A stretch of DNA of 64,000 bases from an uncultured Pseudomonadales bacterium (lineage in GTDB: Bacteria > Pseudomonadota > Gammaproteobacteria > Pseudomonadales > Pseudohongiellaceae). The first letter of the stretch is position 1, and each line of letters starts with the position of its first letter. The DNA is taken from the NCBI GenBank assembly GCA_905478195.1, contig CAJQHM010000060.1, forward strand, positions 1 to 64,000, written 5' to 3'. The position numbers were made by a program, and so were the translations under genes. The notes below the pieces were generated by a model. It was given only the letters and a program-made list of their open reading frames with translations, made no database searches and was not told the origin of the DNA. Below are positions 46,684 to 58,930 of this stretch, piece by piece.

Positions 46684-48957
46684 ATGAACGAAGAAATCAC
46701 AATTAGTGAAGACGGTATCGAACAGATTGCGTTAAAAACCTATACGCAGCAGGCCTATCTAAATTACTCAATGTACGTTATCAACGATCGTGCGTTGCCG
46801 AACATAGGCGACGGTCTAAAGCCCGTACAGCGTCGCATCATCTATGCGATGTCCGAATTGGGACTAAAGGCCAGTGCCAAGTTCAAGAAATCAGCTCGAA
46901 CCATCGGTGATGTTATTGGTAAGTTTCATCCCCATGGCGACTCTGCATGCTACGAAGCTATGGTGTTGATGGCGCAGTCGTTTACCTATCGCTATCCACT
47001 AGTAGATGGCCAGGGCAATTGGGGCTCGCAGGATGACCCGAAGTCCTTCGCAGCCATGCGTTATACCGAATCGAGACTGCAAGGCTATGCCGATGTGCTG
47101 CTGGGCGAGCTGGGTCAGGGCACGGTGGAATGGAAAGCCAACTTCGACGGCACCCTGGAAGAACCAGAGGTATTACCTGCGCGACTACCCAATGTTCTGC
47201 TTAACGGTGGAAGTGGCATCGCCGTCGGTATGGCCACCGATATCCCTCCTCATAATCTGAGGGAAGTGGCAGCCGCCTGTATTTATCTTTTGGACAAGCC
47301 CAAGGCGACGGTCAAAGACATTTGTAAATTTATTAAAGGGCCTGACTATCCGACAGAGGCAGAGCTGATCACGCCCAAGAGTGAGATCGAAGAGCTATAC
47401 AATACTGGCCGTGGCTCACTGAAGGCGCGTGCAACCTACGTCAAAGAGAACGGCGAGATTCTAATAAACGCATTGCCCTATCAAGTTTCCGGCGCCAAGG
47501 TGCTCGAGCAGATTGCCGCACAGATGCAGAAGAAGAAGCTGCCAATGGTGGTAGACCTGCGTGACGAATCGGATCATGAGAATCCGACCCGCATTATCAT
47601 AGTACCGAAATCGAATCGCGTTGACATCGACGCCATCATGTCGCATCTGTACTCAACCACAGATCTTGAGAAAAACTACCGCGCCAATTTCAATATGATT
47701 GGCATCGATAAGCGGCCACAAGTAAAAGATATTGCCAGTCTGCTCAAGGAGTGGTTGCAGTTCCGTACCGAAACTGTACGAAGACGTCTGCAGTTTCGCC
47801 TCGACAAGATCATCGATCGCATGCATATCCTGGATGGCTTGCTGATTGCATTTCTTAATATCGATGAAGTTATCAAGATCATTCGCAAGGAAGACAAGCC
47901 AAAGCCTGCGCTGATCAAGAAGTTCAAGATCTCCGATCGACAGGCAGAAGCTATTCTCGAATTGAAGTTGCGTCAACTTGCAAAGCTTGAAGAGATAAAA
48001 ATAACGACGGAGCAGAAAGAATTAGCGGTGGAAAGAAAGACCCTGGAACAATTGCTTTCCTCGGCCGCACGACTAAAGACTTTTATCAAGGGCGAAATCA
48101 AAGCGGACGCAGAGAAGTTTGGCGATGCCAGACGCACGCCGATAGTTCAGAGAGAAGAGGCGAAGGCATTCAGCCAAACCGAGTTAATCTCTACCGAGCC
48201 GGTGACAATCGTATTATCCGAACGCGGCTGGATGCGTGCGGCGAAGGGCCACGAAGTCGATCCGGCTTCCTTGCAATACAAGTCCGGAGACGCTTTTAAG
48301 ATTGCGGCTAGGGGCAAGAGCAACCAGTTAGCCATATTCATGGATTCCACCGGGCGCGCATACTCCCTGCCGGCCCATAGCCTGCCTTCGGCACGAGGCC
48401 AGGGTGAGCCGGTATCGGGAAAGGTTAATCCACCATCTGGAGCCACTTTTGAGGGTGTGGTAATAGGCGACGATGACAAAGATGTTTTGCTAGCGAGCGA
48501 CGCCGGTTACGGATTCGTCGGCAAAGTTGGCGACCTGATCAGCAAGAACAAGTCGGGCAAGGCTGTGCTCAGGCCTCCCAAGGGTGGGAAGGTCTTGGCC
48601 CCAAGAATGGTAGACAACTATAAGAAGGATCTGATTGTTGCCATTACTAACGAAGGCAGGATGCTCATGTTTCCAATCTCCGAGCTGCCCCGCCTAGCGA
48701 AAGGCAAGGGCAACAAGATCATCAGCATTCCTAGCGCACGCGTAGCAGATCGTGTCGAGTTCATAGTTGCACTCACTGTGCTCAGCGAAGCCGACACACT
48801 GACCGTTCACGCAGGGAAACGCCATCACAATCTTAAACCAGCCGATCTGCTGCACTATAAGGGTGAGCGAGGACGCCGCGGAAACAAGTTGCCGCGAGGC
48901 TTTCAGAATGTCGATAGAGTTGAGGTGATTACGAAGGGTGAAGCGGCGAGCGACTAG
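46684..48957 (+). CDS. parC: DNA topoisomerase IV subunit A
   Basis: 757 residues. The breakage-reunion domain has [45 protein letters not shown] and the catalytic tyrosine Tyr127 in AAMRYTES. The quinolone-resistance positions corresponding to E. coli Ser80 and Glu84 are Ser87 and Glu91, the drug-sensitive residues. The C-terminal beta-pinwheel (about 490-757) is full length. It is convergent with the following minus-strand gene (17-bp gap). Confidence 0.96.
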   Translation: MNEEITISEDGIEQIALKTYTQQAYLNYSMYVINDRALPNIGDGLKPVQRRIIYAMSELGLKASAKFKKSARTIGDVIGKFHPHGDSACYEAMVLMAQSFTYRYPLVDGQGNWGSQDDPKSFAAMRYTESRLQGYADVLLGELGQGTVEWKANFDGTLEEPEVLPARLPNVLLNGGSGIAVGMATDIPPHNLREVAAACIYLLDKPKATVKDICKFIKGPDYPTEAELITPKSEIEELYNTGRGSLKARATYVKENGEILINALPYQVSGAKVLEQIAAQMQKKKLPMVVDLRDESDHENPTRIIIVPKSNRVDIDAIMSHLYSTTDLEKNYRANFNMIGIDKRPQVKDIASLLKEWLQFRTETVRRRLQFRLDKIIDRMHILDGLLIAFLNIDEVIKIIRKEDKPKPALIKKFKISDRQAEAILELKLRQLAKLEEIKITTEQKELAVERKTLEQLLSSAARLKTFIKGEIKADAEKFGDARRTPIVQREEAKAFSQTELISTEPVTIVLSERGWMRAAKGHEVDPASLQYKSGDAFKIAARGKSNQLAIFMDSTGRAYSLPAHSLPSARGQGEPVSGKVNPPSGATFEGVVIGDDDKDVLLASDAGYGFVGKVGDLISKNKSGKAVLRPPKGGKVLAPRMVDNYKKDLIVAITNEGRMLMFPISELPRLAKGKGNKIISIPSARVADRVEFIVALTVLSEADTLTVHAGKRHHNLKPADLLHYKGERGRRGNKLPRGFQNVDRVEVITKGEAASD

Positions 48958-48974
48958 GATCGGATGCGATGGGC

Positions 48975-50459
48975 CTAATCGGTATATAGCGTAACTAGCT
49001 GTATGGCCTGTCGCTCCAGTAATAGTTTGTAGTCCGACATAGGCTCATTGCCCAGGTAAGTTATTATCTGCATATCGTCATCGACGATGGAATATTCTTC
49101 GGCATTTATCCGAGTATCAGCCCCAACATGGGTGAAGCAGCGCTCGCTGATCAACAGCGAATTATTTGGCGCCTCGTCACATATTATCCGAGTGATATCT
49201 AGCGTCTTACCCGTCAGATTATTCTTCTCTTGGGTTACCGGCGAATACAAGCCGCTAACCGCTTGACCACTATGCACGGCGAGTTTAAATTTTGCAGCAA
49301 TGTGCTCGCCTTCAACATCGTTTAGATCGCCTACTAGTTGCAGAAACAATTGTCCGGAGCAGATCGCATAGAAGGCTTGCTCTTCTTCTAATTGCTCCGA
49401 TGCAAAATTGATGACTACTTCATCTTCTGCGCAGTAAGTAACGCTTCCGTTATAAAGCTGTGCGACCTTGCCCGCGAAAAAGTAATATTTATTCAACAGA
49501 TTAACTAAGGTAACTTCGCTTAGCGTCGAGGCGAGGTAGTGAAAATTTGCCATCTTAATCGATAATAGAGTGACGTCCTGTGTTCCAAACTTAGCGCCGA
49601 ACTCTTCCAGGCTAGCCTCAGGTTTTCTATGGCCAAAATTATTGAGGAAGGTGTTCTGCGCCAAAAATTCTGCGGTGGCGTTGAACTGCCTTATCGCCAT
49701 GCTTATCTCATTAAGATCATTGGGCTCGGGGCAGGTCTCAATCTCGCCTTTACGAACATTGCTAATGGCAAAGGCGAGTAGGTTCGCAGGGAAACTAACC
49801 AGGTACTGAAAATAGGTTGTGATAAGTGTGGCTGCTACAATTAATAGCAATACGGTCGCTGCCACCACAAACAAGAAATTGTTTACGATCCCGGCTTCGA
49901 TGTAACTTAGATCGAGGCTAAGGCGCACAAAGCCCGCGGTGGAATCGGCGACAGTAATCGGCGCCAGGTAGTCGGCTTCGACTCGGCTCAGTGGAATTGG
50001 CAGAGGAATTAGAGTTCTCGGCACTTGTGCCTCGCTTCTCGCCGCTGCGATGACTTCGTTATCGATATTCACCACGGCAATCTCGTTAATGCTTGAGTTT
50101 CTGGCAAGGCCGCCAAGAAAAACGTTCATACTGATTAGGTCGTTTGCCAAGACCAGCTCCGTCAGCTGCGTGGCGGTTTGCTGTGCCAGGGTATTGCCTA
50201 GGCTGTCGGCTTGCTGTCGTAACAGGTTCTGCGTGTTGTAGTTGCTGATCAGCCAGAATATACACATCGCAAGGGTCAAAAGCAGACAGACAGCGGAAGC
50301 AAATTTCCGCGAAATCTGGGAATTCTTTTTGGCTGGCGCCGAGGTTGCTGCGACGGGAGAATTTTTATTGGGAAGCTCTTCTTGCAACACGACCACTCTA
50401 TTCAGTGAATTACGATGGCTAACAAGCTTAAGAATAGCAGTCTCTAGGCCCATCCCCAA
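48975..50459 (-). CDS. Membrane protein with degenerate nucleotidyl-cyclase-like domain (AhpA/YtjB-like region)
   Basis: 494 residues. TM1 (about 53-72) and TM2 (about 193-214) enclose a ~120-residue periplasmic domain (NEIAVVNIDNEVIAAA). A HAMP-like segment (216-262) leads to a cytoplasmic domain (about 293-470) with the layout of a class III adenylate/guanylate cyclase: TLLSIKMANFHYLA, LVNLLNKYYFFAGKVAQLYNGSV, EDEVVINFA, LAVHSGQAVSGLY, LTGKTLDITRI. The first metal-binding aspartate expected in the DI motif is absent, so catalysis is doubtful. Its position after parC resembles the AhpA/YtjB-type gene of other gammaproteobacteria. The fimX-like remnant is 29 bp upstream. Confidence 0.65.
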   Translation of the reverse strand: MGMGLETAILKLVSHRNSLNRVVVLQEELPNKNSPVAATSAPAKKNSQISRKFASAVCLLLTLAMCIFWLISNYNTQNLLRQQADSLGNTLAQQTATQLTELVLANDLISMNVFLGGLARNSSINEIAVVNIDNEVIAAARSEAQVPRTLIPLPIPLSRVEADYLAPITVADSTAGFVRLSLDLSYIEAGIVNNFLFVVAATVLLLIVAATLITTYFQYLVSFPANLLAFAISNVRKGEIETCPEPNDLNEISMAIRQFNATAEFLAQNTFLNNFGHRKPEASLEEFGAKFGTQDVTLLSIKMANFHYLASTLSEVTLVNLLNKYYFFAGKVAQLYNGSVTYCAEDEVVINFASEQLEEEQAFYAICSGQLFLQLVGDLNDVEGEHIAAKFKLAVHSGQAVSGLYSPVTQEKNNLTGKTLDITRIICDEAPNNSLLISERCFTHVGADTRINAEEYSIVDDDMQIITYLGNEPMSDYKLLLERQAIQLVTLYTD

Positions 50460-50488
50460 TCAGTTTGTGCATCAGTACCTTGCCAATA

Positions 50489-51866
50489 TTAACGAAAGCT
50501 TACGGTGATCGATTCGATAAATTCAAAGTCCATTGATGGCGATGGTCTGTCCAGGCAATTTCCCTGCAGAAAATCGACACCGGCTTGCCATAGCAGTGGA
50601 AGTATGGGGGGACGTTCTAACAGTGGTGCAATTATCTTGATCTGCAGTTCGTGCAGCGCCGATATCATTGCATGCAGATTGCCCAAGCTCTCTTGGTTGA
50701 TGTCGATTTTACTTAAGATTGTGCTATCGAGTTTCACGAAGCTTGCGGGTACAAGAGAGATAGCGCAGCGGGTCGGGTGTGCAGCCAAAATTTGATAGGG
50801 ATATTTTAATCCCCATAGATGCCATGGCCTCACAGAAGGTGCTCAGATGGTGTTAAGCAACGAGCGCGTCTGTCTCGCTGATCTGAAATATCAACTGTGT
50901 GGCTATGGCCGGGTTTGCTGTCAGTTTCTCTTTAATCCAGAGCAGGAAGTCGCTGCTAACCAGAGAATTGTGACTAAGATTTACCAGCAGCCGCAGCTCA
51001 CCGTTACTCCCCACGACAAGCAGGGAAATCACCTGCTCGAGAATACGGCGGTCAAGTTGCTCGCCGCGGGCATTCCTGGCAGCGGTTTCGAACAGCAAGT
51101 AGTTTGGCAGGCTCTCCTCATTAGGCGAAAGCAGACAGCGTACTTCGTAGTGTTGCAGTGAGTCCTGTGAGAAATTTACCAGGGCTTGAAAGCTAAGCTG
51201 GAGTTCTGTATGCGCTTCGATTGAGCGCAGTTGATTCAGGGCAGTGTCTGCACTAATAGAGTTAAGATGGGCGGGCAGCTCTCTAGGCCTAAGACTAAGG
51301 GCCAGGTTGTGCCTTGCACGGGCAAAGACTATGGGCCAGGCCGGTATATTCGGCTCTAGCGCTGCAACGCCAGCGCCGCACTTGAGTTCTAGTTGCCTGG
51401 GCAGGGTCTGCGCAACTGCGCTTAGCAGGGCCTGTTTTAACATGTCGGTTATAAGCCCGGCATTGACGCTGCACTCGGCGAGTAATAGCGCCGCAAATTC
51501 GTAGTTGGGACAGCGGCAGAGCAGCACGCGTTTCGGTAGGGTCTTTTTTAGCAGCCGCGCGATTTCGCTTAGCAGCAGGTCGGCTTCCGGGGTGCCAACC
51601 CAGCTGCGAATTTCATAGAAGTTTTCAAGTTGCAGCAGGGCAAGGCTGGCCCTTAGCTTGCGCTTGCGACCTTGCGCGAGACAGTGATCGATGACATGGC
51701 AGAGATAGTCCTGGCGGTGCAGCCCCGTTACTGGGTCTTTCTCAAAAGCAGGGGGCCTTTGTCGCAGTGGCTCGGTGTTGGTATCTGGAAGTGGATTCAC
51801 AGCGGATGTATCGCCGCGGGAGTTAGTTTCGATTTGGCTGGACTCGAATGCCTGGTTGGCTGTCAT
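50489..51866 (-). pseudogene. FimX-like GGDEF/EAL protein, broken by a stop and a frameshift
   Basis: The N-terminal piece (337 codons) has a degenerate GGDEF domain (FEKDPVTGLHRQDYL; no GGDEF signature) and most of an EAL-like domain (LQLSFQALVNFSQD, LLVNLSHNSL, QLIFQISETDALVA). It ends at TAA 50853-50855, but the frame goes on with HHLSTFCEAMASMGIKISLSNFG and then must shift by one base in a CT-rich run near 50752-50764 to join VPASFVKLDSTIL and LWQAGVDFLQGNCL, which resemble the FimX C-terminus. The EAL catalytic residues are not preserved, as in FimX, a c-di-GMP-binding regulator of type IV pili. The usual N-terminal REC-like/PAS domains are missing. Two lesions argue for decay, but sequencing error is possible. 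Confidence 0.75.
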
Positions 51867-51895
51867 TCTATTCCACTCCCTGTGGGCTCTAGCGC

Positions 51896-52912
51896 TTAGG
51901 CTATTCTGGTTTTACCTCGCTCGCCGGGGTTCTCTCGAACCAGTCGAGGAACCAGGTATCCGGGCAGTGTGGCGTGAAGGGTCTTAATGAGTTCCTTGGC
52001 ATGCTGATCGGACACCATGAAGTGCTCGGTGCCAGCTACCTGATCGGGCATATGTAAGTAATAGGGTAGTACATTGTGCTCGAATAACGCCTTGTTGAGA
52101 TTGATCAGAGCCTCTGAGTTGTCGTTAACATCCTTTAAAACTACAGATTGATTCAGCATCGTGACGCCAATTGCGTCTAACGCGCTAAAACCATCGGCTA
52201 CAGCTGTGTCCAGCTCCCGAGCATGGTTGCAGTGCACTACCATCACGATACGCAGCCGTGACTCACTCAGACATTGCAGCAACTCGGCGGTAACCCGTCT
52301 GGGAATCACGATGGGCAGCCGTGAGTGAATTCGCACGGCAGTCAGGTGCTCGATACCGGCCAATTGCTGCATTAGCCAACTAAACTGCCTGTCTGAGAGT
52401 GCCAAGGGGTCACCACCGCTGAGAATGACCTCCTCGATGCTACTGTCCTCGGCGATATAGGAAAAAGCAGAGTCCCATTGCTTGCGGCTTGGGGAATTTG
52501 CCCGATAGTCAAAATGCCGTCTAAAACAGTAGCGGCAATGTATGGCGCAATGGGGCGCGGCGGTTAACAGCACACGCCCCTGATACTTGTGCAGAAGGCC
52601 AGGCACGGGATTGAAGTTCTGCTCATCGAGAGGGTCCGGTACAAAGCTTTCGCTCTTGCTCTGCTCCTCTATGGCAGGCCATATCTGTTTCAGTAGTGGA
52701 TCATGCCAGTTGCCTCTCTCGATTCTCTCTACGAAGGGCCTGGGCGCCTTCAGTGGAAACTGGCTAAGAGCCGCTAGAGAATAGGGGCAGGTCTCGGGGT
52801 CGAGGTGGAGTAGGTTGAGCAATTCTTCTGGATCCGTGATCAGGTCGGATAATTGATCCTGCCAATTTGGGGCACGATCCGATCGAATGAGTGAGGTAAC
52901 CTGATTTCCCAT
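51896..52912 (-). CDS. epmB: EF-P lysine 2,3-aminomutase EpmB
   Basis: 338 residues. A radical-SAM enzyme converting (S)-alpha-lysine to (R)-beta-lysine, which EpmA attaches to EF-P. The cluster cysteines are Cys122, Cys126 and Cys129 in HCAIHCRYCFRRHF. Other family parts are ILSGGDPLALSD, IHSRLPIVIPRRV, NQSVVLKDVND and LPYYLHMPDQVAGTEHF (PLP site). It is divergent from efp with 241 bp between starts, a common gammaproteobacterial arrangement. Confidence 0.95.
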   Translation of the reverse strand: MGNQVTSLIRSDRAPNWQDQLSDLITDPEELLNLLHLDPETCPYSLAALSQFPLKAPRPFVERIERGNWHDPLLKQIWPAIEEQSKSESFVPDPLDEQNFNPVPGLLHKYQGRVLLTAAPHCAIHCRYCFRRHFDYRANSPSRKQWDSAFSYIAEDSSIEEVILSGGDPLALSDRQFSWLMQQLAGIEHLTAVRIHSRLPIVIPRRVTAELLQCLSESRLRIVMVVHCNHARELDTAVADGFSALDAIGVTMLNQSVVLKDVNDNSEALINLNKALFEHNVLPYYLHMPDQVAGTEHFMVSDQHAKELIKTLHATLPGYLVPRLVRENPGERGKTRIA

Positions 52913-53153
52913 CTAATGTTCCGAAACAAAAATTTGATTTTATAAAGGCAGTTGTTAGTATCCGTTGCCACATCATAGCAACATAAGGCTAAAGCCTTCG
53001 ATAGTTAGTTAATCGATGCTGATATCTTTGCTGCGAATTGAGACAATAGACAAGAAAGCTGCTGCTAGTCGTTATCATAAGCGGTCACTGAACATAAGAT
53101 TCATAGTCGAGGCAGTTTGCTAGCCTCGAAAGCAAATACCTCAAGAGGGAAAC

Positions 53154-53726
53154 ATGGCAACTTACTCCACCAGCGAATTCAAATCGGGGCTCAAGGTCCT
53201 CATCGACTCCGAACCCTGCTCGATGATCGAAGTTGAAAAGGTTAAACCCGGTAAAGGGCAGGCATTCGATCGCGTAAAGCTGCGCAATCTGGTAAACGGG
53301 AGAGTCTGGGAGCGCACCTACAAGTCAGGGGAATCGGTAGACGCCGCCGATGTCATGGAGCTGGAAATGGAATTTCTCTACGCGGACGGCGAATTCTGGC
53401 ATTTTATGAAAACCGATGACAGCTACGAGCAGGTTGCCGCCGATGTGAATGCAATCACCGATGCGAAGATCTGGTTAAAGGAACAAGACAGATATACGGT
53501 AGTGCTGTGGAACGATGCGCCGATCTCGGTTACTGCGGCCAACTTCGTGGAACTCGAAGTGACAGACACTGACCCAGGCCTGAAGGGGGATACAGCTCAG
53601 GGTGGAACCAAGCCTGCGACACTGAGTTCAGGCGCCGTGGTTAAGGTACCTCTGTTTGTGAATATCGGCGATGTGCTTCGTGTGGATACACGAACTTCTG
53701 AATATCAAAATCGAGTCACTAAATAG
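53154..53726 (+). CDS. efp: Translation elongation factor P
   Basis: 190 residues with three beta domains. The loop KPGKGQAF places a lysine at position 34, the residue that EpmA/EpmB modify with beta-lysine. EF-P relieves ribosome stalling at polyproline stretches. AAGAGGGAAAC just upstream is the ribosome-binding site region. The modification enzymes flank it on both sides; the hydroxylase EpmC is not in this window. Confidence 0.96.
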   Translation: MATYSTSEFKSGLKVLIDSEPCSMIEVEKVKPGKGQAFDRVKLRNLVNGRVWERTYKSGESVDAADVMELEMEFLYADGEFWHFMKTDDSYEQVAADVNAITDAKIWLKEQDRYTVVLWNDAPISVTAANFVELEVTDTDPGLKGDTAQGGTKPATLSSGAVVKVPLFVNIGDVLRVDTRTSEYQNRVTK

Positions 53727-53799
53727 CCCGACTCTACGGGGTCTCGAAACTAGCCACAAATCTACGCCGTTATGCAGCAGCTAGTGAAAGGAAGATTTC

Positions 53800-54756
53800 A
53801 TGGTTGATTGGAAACCAAGTTCTCCCCTACAAAATCTGCAACAACGTGCGCGAACCCTTGCAAGCATTCGGCGTTTCTTCGCCGAGCGTGATGTGCTCGA
53901 AGTAGAAACACCCATACTCGCCAGCACAACAGTCCCCGATGTATACATCGAATCCATATCCGCTGAGCTCAAAGACGGCAATAATAGCGAAGCTTATTTT
54001 CTACAAACCTCTCCCGAATTTTTTATGAAGCGGTTGCTAGCGAGTGGCAGTGGTTCCATCTATCAGCTTACGAAAGCCTTTCGACAGGAAGAAAAGGGAA
54101 GAATTCACAATACCGAATTTACATTACTCGAATGGTATAGGGTGTCTTATTCTCTAGAGGAACTGATGACTGAACTGGAGTGCCTGGTACAAGAAATTCT
54201 AGGCTGCGATCCTATACCGCGTTTTAGCTACCGGGAAATATTTCAGAAGCATCTGCATATCGACCCTCATCAGATTCCCCTAGCGGAGTTAGAGCAGTTG
54301 GCCAGGGAGAGGATCGATTTGGCTGGCAGCGACCTAAGCAAAACAGACTATCTCCAGCTATTGCTTGCCAACGCCATAGAGCCTGAGCTACCGGCGTTTT
54401 GCTTTATCTATGACTATCCGCAGGAGCAGGCTGCATTATCAACCTTGGCCGAGGACGATTTTAGTGTAGTGGTAGCCAAGCGATTCGAGTTGTTCGGTCA
54501 CGGCATGGAACTGGCGAATGGTTATTTTGAGCTCAGCGACAGCGACGAGCAGCGAGCACGATTTGAAGAGGCCAATGGGCTGCGGAAAGAGAAGGGACAG
54601 CAGATCCATGCTATAGATGAGAGGCTAATCGCCGCCCTTGAAAGCGGTATACCCAGCTGTTCTGGCGTTGCCGTGGGCGTAGATCGATTGCTTATGTTAT
54701 TGATGAATGCGAAGCATATTAGCGAGGTGATTAGCTTTGGAGGTGATCGGGGCTAA
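53800..54756 (+). CDS. epmA: EF-P--(R)-beta-lysine ligase EpmA (GenX/PoxA)
   Basis: 318 residues, a class II lysyl-tRNA synthetase catalytic core without the anticodon-binding domain. Motif 2 is FRQEEKGRIHNTEFTLLEWYR and motif 3 is GVAVGVDRLLML. VLEVETPILASTTVPDVYIES is motif 1. It activates beta-lysine and transfers it to Lys34 of EF-P, encoded 73 bp upstream. AAAGGAAG precedes the ATG. Confidence 0.95.
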   Translation: MVDWKPSSPLQNLQQRARTLASIRRFFAERDVLEVETPILASTTVPDVYIESISAELKDGNNSEAYFLQTSPEFFMKRLLASGSGSIYQLTKAFRQEEKGRIHNTEFTLLEWYRVSYSLEELMTELECLVQEILGCDPIPRFSYREIFQKHLHIDPHQIPLAELEQLARERIDLAGSDLSKTDYLQLLLANAIEPELPAFCFIYDYPQEQAALSTLAEDDFSVVVAKRFELFGHGMELANGYFELSDSDEQRARFEEANGLRKEKGQQIHAIDERLIAALESGIPSCSGVAVGVDRLLMLLMNAKHISEVISFGGDRG

Positions 54757-54775
54757 GTGCCAATACCCCGCAAGA

Positions 54776-55636
54776 CTAATCTGCTGTGCTGGCTTCTTCT
54801 AACAGCCGTTGTATGTATAAGCTTCGCAATATTCCAGTTATCTCGCCAGGTTTTCCGTCGCCAATTGGCTGCCCGTCTATACTTACGACTCCTAGGGCAA
54901 GGGTTGTGGCACTGCTTATGAAAGCCTCGTCAGCCTGCAGTGCTTCTTCTATAGTGAACAGGCGCTGTTCGATCTGAATATTTTCACGCTGGGCAATCTC
55001 GATCAAAGTACGACGGCGAATCCCGGGAAGAATCAAGTTGGAGAGAGGGCGTGTAATTATTTTTCTATCTTTTACGATGTAGGCGCTCGAGGAAACACCT
55101 TCGGTAACAAAGCCATCCTCAATCATCCAGCCTTCGTTTGCGCCCTTGCTTTGCGCATCCTGTTTAGCCAAACATTGAGCGAGAAGATTTATCGATTTGA
55201 TATCGCGACGCTTCCAACGAATGTCTTCGCTCGTAGCGATGGAAATGCCAGTCTCGGCCTGGGGGTTCTCCAGTAAGTCCATAGATGAGGTAAACGCGAC
55301 TAGAGTCGGAGGCGTATTCGGGGGAAAGGCAAAGTCTCTATCGGCGATACCACGAGTCACCTGCGAGTAAACGATTCCTTCCTTCAGGCCATTGCGAGAA
55401 ATAAGTTCCTGCATAATGTCTATATACTCGCGCTGAGAACAAGGCCAGATAAGACTCAGCTCGCTGAGAGATCTTTCGAGTCGTTCAAGGAAATAGGCGC
55501 GATCTACCAGTTTGCCAGAAATCACAGGTACGACTTCATACACGCCATCGCCGAAGATAAAGCCGCGATCGAAGATTGAAATCTTTGCCTCTTCTTCAGC
55601 GGCATACTCGCCATTTACATAGACTATTCTACTCAA
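54776..55636 (-). CDS. Class IV aminotransferase, D-amino-acid transaminase-like
   Basis: 286 residues, PLP-dependent fold type IV. VYVNGEYAAEEEAKISIFDRGFIFGDGVYEV at the N-terminus, the PLP lysine in RRDIKSINLL, EGVSSSAYIVKD, ILPGIRRRTLI and DEAFISSATTLAL match D-alanine aminotransferase (Dat/DaaA) more than IlvE or PabC. In P. putida-like bacteria such a gene feeds D-glutamate/D-alanine pools. It is convergent with epmA (19-bp gap). Substrate is not certain. Confidence 0.85.
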   Translation of the reverse strand: MSRIVYVNGEYAAEEEAKISIFDRGFIFGDGVYEVVPVISGKLVDRAYFLERLERSLSELSLIWPCSQREYIDIMQELISRNGLKEGIVYSQVTRGIADRDFAFPPNTPPTLVAFTSSMDLLENPQAETGISIATSEDIRWKRRDIKSINLLAQCLAKQDAQSKGANEGWMIEDGFVTEGVSSSAYIVKDRKIITRPLSNLILPGIRRRTLIEIAQRENIQIEQRLFTIEEALQADEAFISSATTLALGVVSIDGQPIGDGKPGEITGILRSLYIQRLLEEASTAD

Positions 55637-55693
55637 GCTAAACCTCGCCTTCTCTAGGAGCTATAAAATGTTAGAACTAAACAAGATCTAAGT

Positions 55694-56200
55694 TTATTTG
55701 AATTGCTGTGCGAAATCAGCAAGCTCGGTGCCATCGAGTCGCTGTACCGTCCAGCCATCCATGGGGGCGGCACCGATCGATCTATAAAATTTAATAGAGG
55801 GCTCATTCCAATCTAGAACCGACCATTCAACTCTTGTGCAGTTGCGTTGAACGGCGAGCTTGGCGATATAGGCCAGAAGTAGCTTTCCGAATCCCTTGCC
55901 GCGCATCTGCGGCTGGACGTAGATATCTTCGAGGTAGATTCCCGGCCTTCCAGTAAAAGTAGAGAAATTGTGAAAGAACAACGAATAACCGACTGCCTTA
56001 CCGTGGTATTCGCCGATGGTGACTTCGGCGTAAGACTTCTCACCAAATAAGGTTTCTTCCAGAATCGCGACCGTTGCAACTACCTCGTGACTCAGTTTCT
56101 CATAATCTGCCAATTCCTGAATGAAGCTCAGAATCAAGGTGCAGTCCTCGACTGTGGCGGAACGAATAGTAAAATCTGGGATGCCTGTGGCTAATAGCAT
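55694..56200 (-). CDS. GNAT acetyltransferase, spermidine/spermine N1-acetyltransferase-like
   Basis: 168 residues. The acetyl-CoA site is MRGKGFGKLLL; preceding YLEDIYVQPQ and later WSVLDWNEPSIKFYRSIGAAPMDGW match the SSAT/diamine acetyltransferase group. LADYEKLSHEVVAT near the start is also typical. It could acetylate polyamines, thialysine or related amines. It lies upstream of the D-amino-acid transaminase-like gene in the same direction (57-bp gap). Confidence 0.85.
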   Translation of the reverse strand: MLLATGIPDFTIRSATVEDCTLILSFIQELADYEKLSHEVVATVAILEETLFGEKSYAEVTIGEYHGKAVGYSLFFHNFSTFTGRPGIYLEDIYVQPQMRGKGFGKLLLAYIAKLAVQRNCTRVEWSVLDWNEPSIKFYRSIGAAPMDGWTVQRLDGTELADFAQQFK

Positions 56201-58721
<2,521 letters not shown>

Positions 58722-58863
58722 ATAGCGGCTGGCACAGCGCAGCTCTACTCACTCTCGGATAGCAGTACGTAGGCTCCGAGGGTGACTAGAATCGAACCCG
58801 GTGCCTCTCCAAAATTTCTCTAACAATTCGGTTGCTTTTAACAAGCTGGGCCGTCTTGTTGGC

Positions 58864-58897
58864 AAAAAAAAGCCCACCGCTTAGGGTGGGCTTTCTT
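58864..58897. terminator. Bidirectional terminator between isocitrate dehydrogenase and the NHL gene
   Basis: AAAGCCCACC (58869-58878) pairs with GGTGGGCTTT (58885-58894). An A-run precedes it and T/C follows, so on the minus strand the hairpin ends in a good T-run for the gene at 58931-59992; on the plus strand it can serve the isocitrate dehydrogenase gene. Confidence 0.85.
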
Positions 58898-58930
58898 AGA
58901 AGTGGATCCTAAGTAGTACTTAGTGATGCA

